Source: GCA-2725625 sp964574215 (lineage in GTDB: Bacteria; Pseudomonadota; Alphaproteobacteria; Rhodospirillales; UBA2165). From it: DNA of 64,000 nt. The stretch lies in NCBI GenBank assembly GCA_964574215.1, contig CAZNLR010000026.1, positions 1-64,000 on the forward strand, written 5' to 3'. The translations under genes were made by a program, and so were the position numbers. The notes under the pieces were generated by a model. The model had not been told where the DNA came from. It made no database searches and saw only the letters and a program-made list of their open reading frames with translations. Positions 43,614 to 52,704 of this stretch are shown here, piece after piece. How positions within the stretch are numbered: position 1 is the first letter of the stretch; every line of letters starts with the position of its first letter.

Positions 43614-43921
43614 GCCACCCAGCTATCGACCTGTTCGGCAAGGCCGAGATCATTCAGGCCGTCACGAAGTTTGTTTGACGGATTTTTCAATTCAAAACGT
43701 CTATTGTTTCCAGCACATTCCACCGATGCGGCCAGAATTAGCTGCAGACCCGCCGTTGATATGCGGTCGACGTCGCTAGCCTCGAGAACCAAGCTATTTT
43801 TAGTATCCAGGGCCGATTTCAGTGCCTGGTGAAACTCGGCCGCCGATCCGGCATCAAGCATAGTACCAAGCGACAATTCCGTATTTCCCTTTTTCTCGGC
43901 AAATTTGAATTTTTCATCCAT
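43610..43921 (-). CDS. STAS domain protein, first gene of the chemotaxis operon
   Basis: A 103-residue STAS (anti-anti-sigma-like) protein; DVDRISTAGLQLILAASVEC is the conserved loop with a phosphorylatable Ser/Thr pair. Leading a che operon with a STAS gene is typical of several alpha- and gammaproteobacterial chemosensory clusters. If the serine is phosphorylated, the PP2C-type phosphatase at 18959 is a conceivable partner, but the genes are far apart. It diverges from the 44121 gene. Confidence 0.88.
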   Translation of the reverse strand: MDEKFKFAEKKGNTELSLGTMLDAGSAAEFHQALKSALDTKNSLVLEASDVDRISTAGLQLILAASVECAGNNRRFELKNPSNKLRDGLNDLGLAEQVDSWVA

Positions 43922-44120
43922 GAATTTTCACTGGTCAAATTCTACTTTAATATCTTGTTCCACCGTAACTGTATTACAAGTAAATCAGCACTCAAATTTA
44001 CAAATTATTGGGGAAAATTTGCTGTAAAAACAAACGTTAATACAATTTTCATCGGATTGGGGCAATTTCCAACTCAAACTAAGAAATTAAAACCTAAGGG
44101 CGTGCCAGAGGGAACTATCA

Positions 44121-44513
44121 ATGCAGAGTGCTGCAATTGACACCGCTAGACTCGCCAAGGTTCTGGCTCTTACCGGATCAAGCCATGAAGAAGAAGCGCT
44201 ATCGGCCTTCAGAATAGCGCGCCGACAACTCGCCTCAGCCGGGATATCGTTGACGGATTTGCTAAATAAGCCTTCCGATGATGGCGGTAACCGGGTCAGT
44301 GAACTGGAGAGAACACTGGCGAATCTTTACCAAGAATTAGAGCGCAAAAACCATGAATTGGTGGATAAAGATAAGACCGTCATAGATTTGAACCGTCAAA
44401 TCAGCGACCTGAACATGAAGTTGGAAGTCAAAGACCGGGAAACCCAGGGATGGAGGAAAAGAGCCTGGAAATTTATGTGGGATAGACAAAAAGACCAAGC
44501 AGCAAACAGCTAA
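44121..44513 (+). CDS. Small coiled-coil protein with DUF2786-like N terminus
   Basis: A 130-residue protein. The first 45 residues (ARLAKVLALTGSSHEEEALSAF and following) resemble the DUF2786-type helical repeat seen in phage-related and chromosomal small proteins. Residues 58-110 form a strong charged coiled coil (ELERTLANLYQELERKN). AGGGAAC precedes the ATG. It diverges from the che operon across a 199-bp A+T-rich region. Function unknown. Confidence 0.7.
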   Translation: MQSAAIDTARLAKVLALTGSSHEEEALSAFRIARRQLASAGISLTDLLNKPSDDGGNRVSELERTLANLYQELERKNHELVDKDKTVIDLNRQISDLNMKLEVKDRETQGWRKRAWKFMWDRQKDQAANS

Positions 44514-44598
44514 TCCAAAAATCAGTTGCCACACGAGCCTTCAATAAATATCAATCCAGAATTACAATATTATCTATCTCATTAAACAGGAAATTTTA

Positions 44599-45387
44599 AT
44601 GAAGGCCGAGCAACTATTCGACGTTCGGGATCGCGTTGTTTTCATCACCGGCGCCGCCAGCGGCCTGGGCTTGGCCATGGCGGAGGTATTGTCCGAAAAT
44701 GGCGCCAGGGTAACCATGGCTGATATCAATTTGGATGAACTGAATACGCAGGCAGAGCGTTTGAGTAAGGATGGCGGTAAAATAGATCAGATAAAACTGG
44801 ATGTCGGCGACCCGGCGCAGATATCCGCAGCGATCAATACGACGGTGGAAAAATTTGGCCGGATCGATGCCGTGTTCGCCAATGCCGGTGTCAGCGCCGG
44901 ACCCAGCCATCTTCATCCATCGGGGCAATTGGACGCTGTGACCGTGGAAGAGTGGGAACGCGTGGTTCACATCAACATGACCAGCGTTTTCGCCACCGTC
45001 CAGGCTGCCGCCACCCATATGAAACGGCAAAAGGAAGGGCGTATTGTCGTGACCGGGTCGGTATCTGGTTTGGCGTCCGACGATCTGGTGGGTTATGCCT
45101 ATACGGCGACCAAAGCGGGGGTCATTAACTTCGTACGCCAGGCAGCAAAAGAGTTTGCCCCCCACAACGTCTTGATCAATGCCATCGCGCCGGGGCCGTT
45201 TTTGACCAATATTGCCGACGGCCGGCTGAAAGAGCCAAAAAGCGTCGCCATGATGGAGGAGAGGGTACCTTTGGGCCGCGTGGCGCCGCCGGATGAAATA
45301 AAAGGTCTGGTTCTGTTCCTGGCCTCGCCCGCATCAAGCTACATCACCGGTGCCGTTATTCCCATCGACGGCGGTATCTCCGCCTGA
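44599..45387 (+). CDS. Short-chain dehydrogenase/reductase
   Basis: A 262-residue classical SDR. The cofactor motif is VFITGAASGLGLAMAE, with an acidic residue after beta-2 (TMADIN) favouring NAD(H). The active site uses the serine in TGSVSGLAS and Y-x3-K in YAYTATKAG. The C-terminal YITGAVIPIDGGIS is typical. The substrate is probably a secondary alcohol or 3-hydroxyacyl compound. It converges with the CocE-type gene 10 nt away. Confidence 0.88.
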   Translation: MKAEQLFDVRDRVVFITGAASGLGLAMAEVLSENGARVTMADINLDELNTQAERLSKDGGKIDQIKLDVGDPAQISAAINTTVEKFGRIDAVFANAGVSAGPSHLHPSGQLDAVTVEEWERVVHINMTSVFATVQAAATHMKRQKEGRIVVTGSVSGLASDDLVGYAYTATKAGVINFVRQAAKEFAPHNVLINAIAPGPFLTNIADGRLKEPKSVAMMEERVPLGRVAPPDEIKGLVLFLASPASSYITGAVIPIDGGISA

Positions 45388-45397
45388 CCTCTAGATT

Positions 45398-47203
45398 CTA
45401 ATTCGGTACTACGGGTACCAACAGGTGAGACGGGCGTTCCCGGTCATGGTAAATTTTGTGCAACGTCGTTTTGCTGCTGCAGATGTGATAGGGGATGTAT
45501 TCGACGTTTGTCGCCCCGGCGACACCCGTCGGTAAATCCATACAACAGATTTCGACGCAAATTCGGTGGTCCCGCTTGAATAAATTCGCGGTGGCCATGA
45601 TTTCTATTGCATATTCCTCGATTTCTCCCGGCTTCACCAGCTTTTGAGCTTCACGGGTGAGAGGATGCCAGGGTTTCCAAGGCTCCGAACGCTCTGGATC
45701 GACCGCCCGGTGGGATGCCTTGAGCCAGCCACGGGTCACTTCCCGCTCCGGCAAATCACCAGGAATATCGAATTCGCCTTCCCGGGCGGTCTGGATCGAA
45801 TTGTCGGGTCCCACGTCTTTGATAATGATGATCCAGTTTGTGTCCTCCTGATCGATTGAAGCAAACAGGTTTAAAACCATCGGACCGGCCACCAGCATAT
45901 CGTTCGACAAGGGGGGGCTGAGGTAGCGAAGTTTTTCGATGTTGTTGGTTTGGGTCGGTGGCATTTGCACGAAGGCGTCCGGGTCCTGATTTTCCGCCGC
46001 GCTGGCAGGCTCAATGGCCTCCGTTGACAGGCGCTCCCAGCTTTGCAGGTAGAATTTCGTCCACTGGGTTTCTGGAACCGGCCAATCTTCGGCTGTCCGC
46101 CACTTGTTTTCGCCCATCACCCAATAGCGCACCGGCGGCTCTTCCTCGATGCCTGTATCAATGTCCTTGAGCCATTTGTCATGCCATTTAAGAATTTCGT
46201 TGTGGAAGGATTGGAAGGGCCGTTCCAAGTGCGCGGGTCCGGTTAACAGCAGCTTGGTCGGCGCTTCGATACGTTTGAACCAGGTCTGGCAGCCGTTGAG
46301 ATGGGTCTTGTAGGAATAACCGTACCAGCCCGATCCGGTATAGGTCGGTACTTTGACATCGGCAAAACTCTCTTCACTGTATTTTACCCATTCCTCCCGG
46401 TCATAAGGATTGATCAGTAGGTCAAAATACATGGGCATATGCTGACCTTTTTGGGAGAGCACATTGAACAATTGTGGATACATTCTGTAATCGGGATTTT
46501 GCATGGCTTCCTGCCACATGGCCTCCCTTTCCGGCGGCAATTCACCGGGCTGTCCCCGATTTTGGTGAAAGGCCGAAAAATGACCAATGAGATAGCGGAA
46601 CAGGTGAATGACGCCGCCGGGATATTCGTCCCGAAAACCGCCCATGGGGCCGAAGGCGCCGCGGGAATCGAACGGAAAGATAGCTTTGAGGTGAGGCGGC
46701 TGTTGTTTGGCGACCGCCAGTTGTTCGGCGCCGAAGCCGGAAATGCCGACCATGCCGACGTTGCCGTCACACCAAGGTTGCCCGGCAATCCACTCGATCA
46801 GGTCGTAACAGTCCCATTCGCGGGAGCCGCCGCCCTCGGACTTACCGATCCCCCTGGGACAACCAATGACATGTATATAACCGCGCGCGACGAAAAACTT
46901 CGTGTCACCGGCTTCCAGCGGGCCCGCCCACAATTTAGACCACGCCGGTTGGGCGGGAAGGCTTTCAGCGACATCGGGTCCCTGTAGGTCTTTATTGTAG
47001 ATGGCGAAAGCAAGCAGAACCGGAAACTTTCCCTCGGCCTCGGGCCGGTAGATATCAATGCATAAATTAACATCGTCACGCATGGGTACGAGAACGTCGA
47101 CATCCTTGATCATGCCGTCATATTCGGGTTCCCGTGTGTAGTTGGAGGGAGGCCGGTCGCCCAATGACGGCAATGTGGTCTCGGTTCCGTTTTTTTCAGT
47201 CAT
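45398..47203 (-). CDS. CocE/NonD family hydrolase
   Basis: The ATG at 47203 with GGAGGGG upstream gives 601 residues. The alpha/beta-hydrolase core has the nucleophile in GMVGISGFGAEQLA (GxSxG), with a later histidine in LTGPAHLE. The C-terminal jelly-roll domain is that of X-Pro dipeptidyl-peptidase/cocaine-esterase proteins (DRICVEICCMDLP). Members hydrolyse esters or amides of many kinds. No signal peptide is seen, so it is likely cytosolic. It diverges from the acyl-CoA dehydrogenase gene. Confidence 0.85.
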   Translation of the reverse strand: MTEKNGTETTLPSLGDRPPSNYTREPEYDGMIKDVDVLVPMRDDVNLCIDIYRPEAEGKFPVLLAFAIYNKDLQGPDVAESLPAQPAWSKLWAGPLEAGDTKFFVARGYIHVIGCPRGIGKSEGGGSREWDCYDLIEWIAGQPWCDGNVGMVGISGFGAEQLAVAKQQPPHLKAIFPFDSRGAFGPMGGFRDEYPGGVIHLFRYLIGHFSAFHQNRGQPGELPPEREAMWQEAMQNPDYRMYPQLFNVLSQKGQHMPMYFDLLINPYDREEWVKYSEESFADVKVPTYTGSGWYGYSYKTHLNGCQTWFKRIEAPTKLLLTGPAHLERPFQSFHNEILKWHDKWLKDIDTGIEEEPPVRYWVMGENKWRTAEDWPVPETQWTKFYLQSWERLSTEAIEPASAAENQDPDAFVQMPPTQTNNIEKLRYLSPPLSNDMLVAGPMVLNLFASIDQEDTNWIIIIKDVGPDNSIQTAREGEFDIPGDLPEREVTRGWLKASHRAVDPERSEPWKPWHPLTREAQKLVKPGEIEEYAIEIMATANLFKRDHRICVEICCMDLPTGVAGATNVEYIPYHICSSKTTLHKIYHDRERPSHLLVPVVPN

Positions 47204-47358
47204 TTGATGTCGCCCCTCCGAATGTCGCCTGTCCTTCAAAAGACACCTGTATTGTATCGATAGGAGATAAGCAGGCAATCACGTTGTCTCGCCGGTTATC
47301 GAGATAAGCCATTTTGTTATCGCAAATTCCTGGTCAAACCGGTCCCTGGAGGTTAGGT

Positions 47359-48507
47359 ATGATCACCATGGATTTTACGCTTAACGAAGAACAGCAGCTC
47401 CTCAAGGACAGCGCCGAGAAGTTTGTCCAGCAGGATTATGATTTCGACAAACGGCACGGCATTTTGGACAGTCCGACGGGATTCGATCAGGCCGTCTGGG
47501 AACAGATGGCCGAACTGGGCTGGCTCGGCCTGCCGTTCGATGAGGAAGACGGCGGCTTCGGGGGATCGTCGGTTGAAACCATGATCCTAATGGAAGCCGT
47601 CGGAAAAGGGCTCTTGGTCGAACCATACATGTCGGGAATAGTTCTTGGCGGTGGATTGATCGGCCGGCTGGGAACGGCGGCTCAAAAAGAGGCAATTCTC
47701 CCCGGGTTGATCGACGGCAGCTTGAAACTCGCCTTTGCCTATGCCGAGCCCCAGGCGCGGTATAACTTGGCGGACGTCGAAACGACGGCCTCCGCAGCCG
47801 ATAATGGCTATGTACTCAATGGTCATAAATCGGTGGTCATTCATGGCGCCAGCGCCGGCCAGGTAATCGTTTCCGCCCGCACCAATGGTGACTCGCGGGA
47901 TGAGGTGGGTATTACGCTCTTCATCGTGGGTGCCGATGCCAGTGGGCTTTCAATCCGGGATTTTTCGACCATCGACGGTTTGCAGGCGGCGGAAATGGTG
48001 TTCACCAATGTCGCCGTTGGTGAGGATTCTGTGTTGGGTGAGGTCGGTCAAGCGTTCAGCGAAATCGAATTGACGATCGACCACGGTATTGCCGCCATAT
48101 GCGCCGAGGCAGTCGGGGCTATGGATGCCCTTTGCGATACGACACTGGAATATCTCAAGACCCGGGAACAATTCGGCACCAACATCGGTTCCTTCCAGGT
48201 CCTCCAGCACCGCATGGTGGATATGTATATGGAACTGGAGCAGGCCCGCTCCATGTCCTATATGGCGAGTCTGAAACTGGACTCTGATGATGCCAAGGAA
48301 CGTCGTCTCGCCTTATCTGCGGCCAAGGTGCAGATTGGCCGCAGCGGCCGCTTTGTCGGCCAGCAGGCCGTGCAGCTTCACGGCGGTATGGGTATGACCG
48401 ATGAACTGCCGGTCAGTCATTACTTCAAGCGTTTGACCATGATCGATACCCAATTCGGCAACATGGATTTTCATCTCGATAAAATGGCGGCGTTAAACGC
48501 GGAATAA
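47359..48507 (+). CDS. Acyl-CoA dehydrogenase, PimD-like
   Basis: The ATG at 47359 with GGAGG six bases upstream gives 382 residues. The start (MDFTLNEEQQLLKDSAEKF, then YDFDKRHGI) and the C-terminal FAD-domain segment (VQLHGGMGMTDELPVSHYFK) resemble the small subunit of pimeloyl-CoA dehydrogenase and related steroid/dicarboxylate enzymes. These often work as heteromers with a second dehydrogenase chain, which is not next to it. It introduces an alpha-beta double bond into an acyl-CoA. It is followed by an SDR gene in the same direction. Confidence 0.85.
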   Translation: MITMDFTLNEEQQLLKDSAEKFVQQDYDFDKRHGILDSPTGFDQAVWEQMAELGWLGLPFDEEDGGFGGSSVETMILMEAVGKGLLVEPYMSGIVLGGGLIGRLGTAAQKEAILPGLIDGSLKLAFAYAEPQARYNLADVETTASAADNGYVLNGHKSVVIHGASAGQVIVSARTNGDSRDEVGITLFIVGADASGLSIRDFSTIDGLQAAEMVFTNVAVGEDSVLGEVGQAFSEIELTIDHGIAAICAEAVGAMDALCDTTLEYLKTREQFGTNIGSFQVLQHRMVDMYMELEQARSMSYMASLKLDSDDAKERRLALSAAKVQIGRSGRFVGQQAVQLHGGMGMTDELPVSHYFKRLTMIDTQFGNMDFHLDKMAALNAE

Positions 48508-48530
48508 GTTTGGGAGTAGGGGGAATCTCG

Positions 48531-49430
48531 ATGAGTATGATGCAGGACAAGGTTGTGGTGGTGACCGGCGGCGGCCGGGGTATCGGCCGCGAGGTGGCTC
48601 TCCTGATGGCCGAAGAAGGCGCCAAGGTCATGGTCAATGATCTAGGTGCGGCCATCGACGGCGACGGGACCGACCAGGGACCGGCGGCCGAAGTCGCAGC
48701 TGAAATTCAGGCGGCGGGGGGTGCTGCCGGCTTCAATACCGACGATATCTCGACCAAAGCGGGAGCAGAGAACCTGATCGCCGGAGCGGTTGGTGAGTTG
48801 GGCCGGGTCGACGCAGTGATCAATAACGCCGGAATTCTGCGGGATAAGATCTTCCATAAAATGGAGGAAAGCGACTGGAACGCGGTTATCCAGGTCAATC
48901 TGACCGGGTGTTATAACGTTGCCCGCGCCGCCGCGCCCCATTTCAAGGAACAGGAATCGGGCGCATTCGTCCATATGACGTCTGTATCCGGATTGATCGG
49001 CAATTTCGGTCAGGCCAACTATGCGTCTGCAAAAATGGGTGTGGCGGGACTTTCCCGTTCCATCGCCATCGACATGGCGCGGTCCAACGTGCGATCCAAT
49101 TGCGTGTCGCCGTCGGGTTTTACCCGCATGATCGGCTCTATCCCCATCACCAGCGATGAACAGGCCAAAGAGTTCGAATTGCTGAAAGAAAAGCTGAAGC
49201 CCGAAATGAACGCGCCCCTGGTGGTGTTCCTGGCCAGCGACGAAGCCCAAGGCATCACCGGCCAGATGTTCGCCACCAGCGGTAATCATTATTATCTTCT
49301 CAGCCAGCCCCGCCCGGTGGTCAACGAATACCGAGACGGCTGGACTCCCCAATCCGTCGCCGACGAATTCAACACTGCCATCCAGGATAAGCTCACGCCT
49401 CTGGAGACCCTCAACGACGTGCTGGATTAA
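48531..49430 (+). CDS. SDR of the MFE-2 3-hydroxyacyl-CoA dehydrogenase type
   Basis: The ATG at 48531 after AGGGGGA gives 299 residues. VVVTGGGRGIGREVALLMAE is the cofactor motif and NDLGAAIDGDGTDQGPA is the insertion typical of the dehydrogenase part of peroxisomal-type multifunctional enzymes. The active site is MTSVSGLIGNFGQANYASAK. It would oxidise a 3-hydroxyacyl-CoA after the dehydrogenase and hydratase steps. Its stop overlaps the convergent thiolase stop. Confidence 0.85.
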   Translation: MSMMQDKVVVVTGGGRGIGREVALLMAEEGAKVMVNDLGAAIDGDGTDQGPAAEVAAEIQAAGGAAGFNTDDISTKAGAENLIAGAVGELGRVDAVINNAGILRDKIFHKMEESDWNAVIQVNLTGCYNVARAAAPHFKEQESGAFVHMTSVSGLIGNFGQANYASAKMGVAGLSRSIAIDMARSNVRSNCVSPSGFTRMIGSIPITSDEQAKEFELLKEKLKPEMNAPLVVFLASDEAQGITGQMFATSGNHYYLLSQPRPVVNEYRDGWTPQSVADEFNTAIQDKLTPLETLNDVLD

Positions 49431-50572
49431 AGCGCCGCTTCCGTTCCCAATAGCGCCGTTACCTGGCTTGAAAAACTGCCGCCGTTGCCCTGGACCAGGG
49501 CGGTGTTGGCGTCTGTAACCTGGCGGTCACCGGCTTGGCCACGCAACTGTTCGATGGCCTCGATGATCAGGAACATGCCGTACATGCCTGGATGAACGCA
49601 GGAGAGGCCGCCGCCATTGGTGTTGACCGGCAAGGAGCCGCCGGGAGCGATGGCGCCGCTTTCCACGAACGGTCCGCCTTCACCCTTGGCGCAATACCCC
49701 AAGTCCTCCAGAAACATGATGGTATTAATGGTGAAGGCGTCATAGAGCTCGAGCACATCCACATCGCTCGGTTTCATCCCCGCCATCTCGAAAGCCCGCG
49801 GACCGGAGCGGGAGGCGGCCGTTGTGGTCAAATCCTCCATCTGGGCGATGGTGTTGTGGGAATGCTCCGCCGCCACGCCGAGCAGATAGGCCGCCGGATT
49901 GGGAAAATCCTTGGCCCGGTCGGCTTTGGTCATGATTACGGCACCGCCGCCGTCGGTTACCAGACAGCAATCGAGGATGCTCAAGGGGTCCACCAGCATG
50001 CGGGCGCTTAATACATCGTCGACGGTCAACGGATCGCGCATCATGGCGCGCGGATTTTTCTGTGCCCAGCCCCTTGCGGCGACGGCGACTTCCGCCAGTT
50101 GGGCGCGGGTGGTGCCGTATTCGTGCATGTGCCGCGCGGCGGCCAGAGCATAGGCGACCGGTGGATTGCGGGGCTTATACTTGATTTCCCAGGGATGGAC
50201 GGCGATTTTCAATTTACCGGCGCCGCTTCTGAGGTCGCTGCCGTAAAGGATAAGTGCCGTTTCGCACAAGCCGGCATCAAGCGCCAAGGCCGCCCATTGT
50301 ATGAAATTGACGAAGGACGAACCGCCCAACATGGTGCCTTCCATCACCTTCGGCTTGAGGCCCAGATATTCGCAGGCCGACAGAACCGGCAGGTCGCTGT
50401 TCATGGAAACGCAGAATACGCCGTCGATGTCGGATTTTTTCAACCCGGCGTCCGCCAGCGCCCGGTGAGTAGCCTGGGCCATCAAATCCCATTCGGTATG
50501 ATCGGGAACCATGCCGCAGTCGGAAAGGCCGATGCCGATGGCTGCCGCTTTGCCGCGTAGAGTATCAGCCAT
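49427..50572 (-). CDS. Thiolase family protein (SCP-x/lipid-transfer type)
   Basis: A 381-residue thiolase-fold protein from ATG 50572 (GGGGAGGA upstream; a TTG two codons before is weaker). It resembles SCP-x-type thiolases: VFCVSMNSDLP and MLGGSSFVNFIQW near the N terminus, LYDAFTINTIMFLEDLG mid-protein, and GGGLSCVHPGMYGMFLI near the C terminus. It directly follows a DUF35 Zn-ribbon/OB-fold gene. Such pairs form thiolase or retro-aldol complexes acting on branched or steroid-like acyl-CoAs. Confidence 0.85.
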   Translation of the reverse strand: MADTLRGKAAAIGIGLSDCGMVPDHTEWDLMAQATHRALADAGLKKSDIDGVFCVSMNSDLPVLSACEYLGLKPKVMEGTMLGGSSFVNFIQWAALALDAGLCETALILYGSDLRSGAGKLKIAVHPWEIKYKPRNPPVAYALAAARHMHEYGTTRAQLAEVAVAARGWAQKNPRAMMRDPLTVDDVLSARMLVDPLSILDCCLVTDGGGAVIMTKADRAKDFPNPAAYLLGVAAEHSHNTIAQMEDLTTTAASRSGPRAFEMAGMKPSDVDVLELYDAFTINTIMFLEDLGYCAKGEGGPFVESGAIAPGGSLPVNTNGGGLSCVHPGMYGMFLIIEAIEQLRGQAGDRQVTDANTALVQGNGGSFSSQVTALLGTEAAL

Positions 50573-50574
50573 GA

Positions 50575-50979
50575 TCAATCCTCCCCGCTGATAGGATCGA
50601 AGACCACATAGAGGCCTTGGTCATCTTCGGTAATCCGGGCCTGTACCGCCATATCGATGGCGACGTCATGGGGCGGAATATTTTCAACGCGGCTAATCAT
50701 GCGGGGGCCTTCCTTTAACTCAATGAGTGCAAAATTGTAATCGCCGCCCCGTTCCGGTTTCTGCCGGATGACGCTGGTGGAATAAACGGTGCCTTTGCCG
50801 GACGCCTCGACCCAGTCAATATCATCCGAGCCACACGCGGGACAAATCAGGCGAGGGAAAAAGATATGGGCGCCGCAGCTTTGACATTTTTGCAGGCAAA
50901 ACGACCCATCGGCCAACCTGTTGTGATATTCGGCATCGGGGCCGAGATTGACCGATTCGTCCTGAGTATTTTCTGACAT
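50575..50979 (-). CDS. DUF35 Zn-ribbon OB-fold protein, thiolase partner
   Basis: A 134-residue protein with a rubredoxin-like zinc ribbon (CQSCGAHIFFPRLICPACGS, with four cysteines) followed by an OB fold (GKGTVYSTSVIRQKPE). ATG 50979 with GGGGGAAATC upstream is preferred over the ATG four codons earlier. The family forms complexes with thiolases and aldolases (as in ChsH2/Ltp2) and probably binds the acyl-CoA. Its stop codon directly precedes the thiolase start. Confidence 0.88.
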   Translation of the reverse strand: MSENTQDESVNLGPDAEYHNRLADGSFCLQKCQSCGAHIFFPRLICPACGSDDIDWVEASGKGTVYSTSVIRQKPERGGDYNFALIELKEGPRMISRVENIPPHDVAIDMAVQARITEDDQGLYVVFDPISGED

Positions 50980-51006
50980 GATTTCCCCCAAGTTTGTGTC
51001 CGTCCT

Positions 51007-51035
51007 GTTTTAAATTTTAAAAAAGGATTGCTCAA
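51007..51035 (-). promoter_or_regulatory. Candidate promoter for the DUF35-thiolase unit
   Basis: On the minus strand TTGAGC (51035-51030) and TAAAAC (51012-51007) are 17 nt apart, about 28 nt before the DUF35 ATG. The leader would be short but would include the ribosome binding site. Confidence 0.35.
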
Positions 51036-51069
51036 GCAGCGAAAGGTGCTCCCGCTGAAAAGGAGGGTG

Positions 51070-51085
51070 GTGGGAAGAATCCCAC
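51070..51085. promoter_or_regulatory. Operator-like palindrome GTGGGA-N4-TCCCAC
   Basis: A perfect 6-bp inverted repeat with a 4-nt centre (AGAA). A second site of the same plan is at 51141-51156. It lies between the divergent DUF35-thiolase and HTH/methyltransferase genes. Confidence 0.55.
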
Positions 51086-51140
51086 TTTCCGTCGAATCCT
51101 CGTGGTCATCCCAACATTTGTCTAAATGTTAATAGTAATA

Positions 51141-51156
51141 TTGGGAAAAATCCCAA
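51141..51156. promoter_or_regulatory. Operator-like palindrome TTGGGA-N4-TCCCAA
   Basis: A perfect 6-bp inverted repeat with a 4-nt centre (AAAA), sharing the core TGGGA-N4-TCCCA with 51070-51085; the two are 71 bp apart. Single half-sites also occur at about 51109 (ATCCCAAC) and 51177 (TTGGGAAA), the latter next to the -35 element at 51190. Confidence 0.55.
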
Positions 51157-51189
51157 CAATTGAAGAACGAAAAAAATTGGGAAATTTTG

Positions 51190-51218
51190 TTGACGCTAAA
51201 TCAGGTTGGAACGATACT
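51190..51218 (+). promoter_or_regulatory. Candidate promoter of the HTH/methyltransferase gene
   Basis: TTGACG (51190-51195) and GATACT (51213-51218) are separated by 17 nt, about 31 nt before the gene start. The paired TGGGA-N4-TCCCA sites lie upstream, where an activator or a looping repressor could act. Confidence 0.5.
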
Positions 51219-51248
51219 GGATTCGAATAATTCCAATGAACAGAAGCA

Positions 51249-52691
51249 TTGGAGGCGCGTGTGGACGAGCAATCTTTATTCATATCAGAAATTGAAACCT
51301 ATTGCCGGAATACCGGGATAGCGGAAAGCACATTCGGCCGCAGGGCCGTCAACGACGGAAAATTTGTCAGCCGGCTCAGAGAAGGCGGTGGTGTCACGAC
51401 GGCGACGGTATCACGGGTCCGTAAATATTTGTCTGAGATAGAATCGGGTGCTGCGGACTCGCAAGGCTATAATTCAAACGATGTCCTGGCGGAATCTGAA
51501 CGTAAGCCAACAAAATCGAAAAAAGGGGACAAGTCGAAAACCAAAAAGCAGATCGAACAGAAAAAATCCACTTTCCGTTTTTACGACAACCGCCAGAAAT
51601 ATCTGATGTTCGTAAATACCTGCAGTGAAAAGTGGGTGGTGGCGGAACGGGCCGGCATGGAGTTGGCGCACATTCATCCCCGGCCACCGGCTCTTCGCGT
51701 GTTCGATGCCGGTATGGGTGACGGTACGGTACTCACCGGCGTCATGCGGGAAATGCATCGGCGATATAGAAATTTGCCGTTTTTTATTGTCGGCAAGGAG
51801 ATCAGTCTTGAGGACGTTCGCCTCAGCCTGGAGAAAATGTCCGACCGTTTCTACGAGCACCCGGCGACGGTTCTGGTGGTGACTAATCTCTACTACACAG
51901 AGTCGCCTTGGTTGACACCTCGGTCAATGCAGTCGGCGGCAACCCTGAACTGGATGGATGTTCCCCTGGCAGGAGATTCCGCTCATGAATTCCATGAGCA
52001 GATTAAAGACCTGCAACCCGTCCTATCCGATGGCTGGCAGGTCCGGGCCAGCGAAAAAACGGGCAATCCGCAATATGTCAGGCCGTCGGTTCTGGTCCTT
52101 TACCGGGAGGATCACAAATTCATGCTGGATCAGGTGATCCCGCGTCCGGGTCAGAACCGGGCCGACTATGATCTGGTAATCGCCTCCCAGCCATACCGTG
52201 CCCGCATGCCCGTAGAATTCAAAGCAACCAAGGTGATTTCTCCCTTGGCGCGGTCTTTGGCGCTTGGCGGTCGTCTCTTGGGAGTCCATTCATTCGGCAA
52301 TGATCCCGGACTGGAAATTATTAGACGGGTCTGGCCGGGGGAAAATCCATTTATCACCAATCGGCACGAATTGCTGAAGGAATTGAAAAAGGATATTGGC
52401 AAGACTCATCGGGATTTGAACTTCAACACGTATTCAGACAAGCGGTCGCTGTTCCGCTACGATATGCATACCTTACCGACCGAGGTGGAGAGCAACGGCA
52501 ACCGCATCGGCACCTCGACCCTTTTGGCGGCTTGGAATGCGGCGACCTATGTGGCTCAAATCGAAGATGAACGTCTGGAGAATGTCATGAGCGATCATTC
52601 CTATCTTGATGCGACGCGGGATGTGCTCGCCAAATTTCAAGGCCTGTGGTTCAATGACGAATCCTATGTCGTGTCCAGAAAGAGAGGGTAG
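51249..52691 (+). CDS. HTH-like/methyltransferase-like two-domain protein
   Basis: A 480-residue protein starting TTG at 51249 or GTG at 51261 (VDEQSLF). Residues 5-65 look like a helix-turn-helix (GIAESTFGRRAVNDGKFVSR, then GVTTATVSRVRKYL), as in small alphaproteobacterial DNA-binding proteins. A basic linker (about 80-105) follows. Residues 120-480 carry a methyltransferase-like fold with RVFDAGMGDGTVLTGVMREM as motif I and VIASQPYRARMPVEFKATK as a later block. No family name can be given. The gene overlaps no other and is followed 13 nt later by the MetF-like gene, so a link to one-carbon metabolism is possible. Confidence 0.6.
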   Translation: MEARVDEQSLFISEIETYCRNTGIAESTFGRRAVNDGKFVSRLREGGGVTTATVSRVRKYLSEIESGAADSQGYNSNDVLAESERKPTKSKKGDKSKTKKQIEQKKSTFRFYDNRQKYLMFVNTCSEKWVVAERAGMELAHIHPRPPALRVFDAGMGDGTVLTGVMREMHRRYRNLPFFIVGKEISLEDVRLSLEKMSDRFYEHPATVLVVTNLYYTESPWLTPRSMQSAATLNWMDVPLAGDSAHEFHEQIKDLQPVLSDGWQVRASEKTGNPQYVRPSVLVLYREDHKFMLDQVIPRPGQNRADYDLVIASQPYRARMPVEFKATKVISPLARSLALGGRLLGVHSFGNDPGLEIIRRVWPGENPFITNRHELLKELKKDIGKTHRDLNFNTYSDKRSLFRYDMHTLPTEVESNGNRIGTSTLLAAWNAATYVAQIEDERLENVMSDHSYLDATRDVLAKFQGLWFNDESYVVSRKRG

Positions 52692-52704
52692 AGGGAAGCA
52701 AGTT

